DNA of 64,000 nt from Egibacteraceae bacterium (GTDB lineage: Bacteria; Actinomycetota; Nitriliruptoria; Euzebyales; Egibacteraceae). The notes beneath the pieces are model-generated. The model was given only the letters and a program-made list of their open reading frames with translations, searched no databases and was not told where the DNA came from. Positions 63,164 through 64,000 of this stretch are shown here, in pieces; the first letter of the stretch is position 1; each line of letters begins with the position of its first letter. The position numbers and the translations under genes were made by a program. The stretch lies in NCBI GenBank assembly GCA_030447925.1, contig JAUJNX010000009.1:149401-213400 (forward strand), in the 5' to 3' direction.

Positions 63164-63412
63164 ATGGACGTGGCCGCACGCATCACGTCCAAGGGGCAGG
63201 TCACGGTGCCGGCCGCGGTGCGGGAGGCGCTTGGTCTGCACGAGGGCGACGAGGTCGTGTTCCGGGTCGAGGGCCGGCGGGCGATCTTGGCGAGTACCCG
63301 GGACCTGGTCGAGGTGGCCGGCGCGGTCCAGGTTCCCGCCGCCAAGCGGGGGACGCCGTGGGAGGAGGTCCGGCGGCGGACCCGAGCGGCCCGGGCGGCG
63401 CGCGCCGTCTGA
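63164..63412 (+). CDS. AbrB/MazE-type antitoxin
   Basis: 82 residues from ATG 63164 (AAGGAGCAAGGG upstream). A swapped-hairpin AbrB DNA-binding domain fills residues 1-45: ARITSKGQVTVPAAVREALG, LHEGDEVVFRVEG. The basic C-terminal tail (WEEVRRRTRAARAARA) would wrap the toxin. It overlaps or abuts the PIN-domain toxin gene, the usual antitoxin-first order, and should repress its own operon by binding the promoter. Confidence 0.9.
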   Translation: MDVAARITSKGQVTVPAAVREALGLHEGDEVVFRVEGRRAILASTRDLVEVAGAVQVPAAKRGTPWEEVRRRTRAARAARAV

Positions 63413-63414
63413 GC

Positions 63415-63801
63415 GTGTTCCTCGACACCAACATCCTGGTCCGCCACCTCACCCAGGACCCGCCGGCCATGGGCGCGCGCGCCACTGCCTTCCTCCAGCA
63501 GGCCGACGAGCTCCTGCTGGTGGACCTGGTCGTCGCGGAGCTCGTCCACGTGCTCCAGTCCTTCTACGAGCAGCCGAGACCGCGGGTCGCCGAGCTGGTG
63601 CGCGCCGTGGTGGCGTTCCCCGCGATCGTCGTGGTCGACCCCGCCCTGCTGCTCCGCGCCCTGGAGGTCTACGAGGTCCACCGGCTCGACTTCGCGGAGG
63701 CCCACCTGGTCGCCGCGGCCGAGCGGGCAGGGATCCGGGAGGTCGCCTCGTTCGACCGCAGCATCGACCGGGTCACCACGGTGCGCCGGATCGAACCCTG
63801 A
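63415..63801 (+). CDS. PIN-domain ribonuclease toxin (VapC type)
   Basis: 128 residues from GTG 63415 (CTG 63409 would overlap the antitoxin stop). PIN-domain acidic residues: Asp in VFLDTNILVRHL, Glu in VVAELVHVLQSFY, Asp in HRLDFAEAHLVAAAER and Asp in VASFDRSIDRV. Toxins of this kind cleave tRNA or rRNA with Mg2+. The antitoxin is AbrB-like, a common combination with PIN toxins in actinobacteria. All catalytic residues appear intact. Confidence 0.9.
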   Translation: MFLDTNILVRHLTQDPPAMGARATAFLQQADELLLVDLVVAELVHVLQSFYEQPRPRVAELVRAVVAFPAIVVVDPALLLRALEVYEVHRLDFAEAHLVAAAERAGIREVASFDRSIDRVTTVRRIEP

Positions 63802-63931
63802 CGGACGCCGACGACACCGACCGGACCTCCACCGCTACGATGCGGCGGCAGGCGGTGGACGCCCTCGACCGGGTCCTCGGTCGTCAGGATGGTGGTCAGG
63901 GACCACCTCCGGGGAGCGGGACCGCACGTGA

Positions 63932-64000
63932 GCGCCCGTAGCTCAGGGGATAGAGCATCGGTTTCCTAAACCGTGTGTCGCAGGTTCGAATCCTGCCGGG
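63932..64000 (+). tRNA. tRNA-Arg(CCU), 3' end beyond window
   Basis: Acceptor arm GCGCCCG (63932-63938), D-arm GCTCAGGGGATAGAGC, anticodon loop TTCCTAA with anticodon CCU, variable loop GTGTC, and T-arm GCAGGTTCGAATCCTGC. The 3' acceptor strand begins CGGG at the edge and would be completed outside. The CCU anticodon reads AGG. The AbrB/PIN pair and damaged Doc gene lie just upstream. Confidence 0.93.

Overview
The window is very GC-rich (clearly above 70%) and gene-dense, with GC-ending codons and many GTG starts. Together with an F420-type luciferase-like oxidoreductase, Lrp/LysR/TetR/ArsR regulators, a DUF6458-type membrane peptide and NarL-type two-component systems, this points to a free-living actinobacterium. 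A deep-branching high-GC group such as Nitriliruptoria/Euzebyales is possible, but that is a guess. No phage, plasmid origin or CRISPR array was seen. A tRNA-Arg(CCU) gene begins at the right edge.

Layout. 1-7.4 kb: LysR fragment, AAA+ ATPase, HAD phosphatase, 6-phosphogluconolactonase, aldehyde dehydrogenase, and an MFS exporter divergent from an Lrp regulator. 7.4-8.7 kb: secreted M14 carboxypeptidase. 8.7-15.5 kb: a leftward operon encoding an ADP-heptose pathway (gmhB, gmhA, bifunctional hldE) interleaved with two GT9 heptosyltransferase-like enzymes, a GT4 enzyme and an SDR. 15.7-18.5 kb: small putative zinc protein, membrane protein, CitE-like lyase, PIG-L deacetylase. 18.6-20.4 kb: a somewhat AT-richer patch with a chimeric sigma-factor remnant and an ArsR-SRPBCC pair under a perfect palindrome. 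20.5-27.4 kb: two EEP-fold phosphohydrolases, DUF554, an FMN alpha-hydroxyacid oxidase, a kelch-like protein, DUF6458 and ilvD. 27.7-37 kb: secreted S1 protease, secreted beta-propeller protein, endonuclease IV, GT2, lipoprotein esterase, amidohydrolase, LLM oxidoreductase, CDP-alcohol phosphatidyltransferase. 37.3-43.1 kb: a leftward carotenoid operon (crtA-like, crtO-like, cruF, cruG-like, crtI/crtD-like). 43.2-53.8 kb: an orphan receiver, then two paralogous modules (histidine kinase, response regulator, LolD-type ATPase, FtsX permease), the second without a response regulator. 53.9-59.4 kb: leftward sugar ABC transporter with ribokinase and its own UgpC/MsmK-type ATPase. 59.9-61 kb: an IS5-family element flanked by CTAG. 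61-64 kb: gene remnants, HMG-CoA-lyase-like gene, an AbrB/PIN toxin-antitoxin pair, and the tRNA.

How the genes work together. The heptose operon should turn sedoheptulose-7-phosphate into an ADP-heptose and pass it to glycosyltransferases, implying a heptose-containing surface glycan or metabolite. The carotenoid operon should desaturate, oxygenate, hydrate and glycosylate an acyclic carotenoid. The two FtsX modules look like envelope-stress sensing or lipid/peptide export systems.

Two cross-cutting signals stand out. (1) Short tandem repeats sit on stop codons and place TGA in more than one frame. One is a 30-bp family found at four intergenic sites. (2) Many genes carry one or more frame breaks although their conserved residues are kept across the break, and at least three junctions fuse pieces of unrelated genes. 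The frame breaks look like indel errors in the assembly. The fusions could be real deletions or misassembly. Coordinates for frameshifted genes give the whole reconstructed gene.
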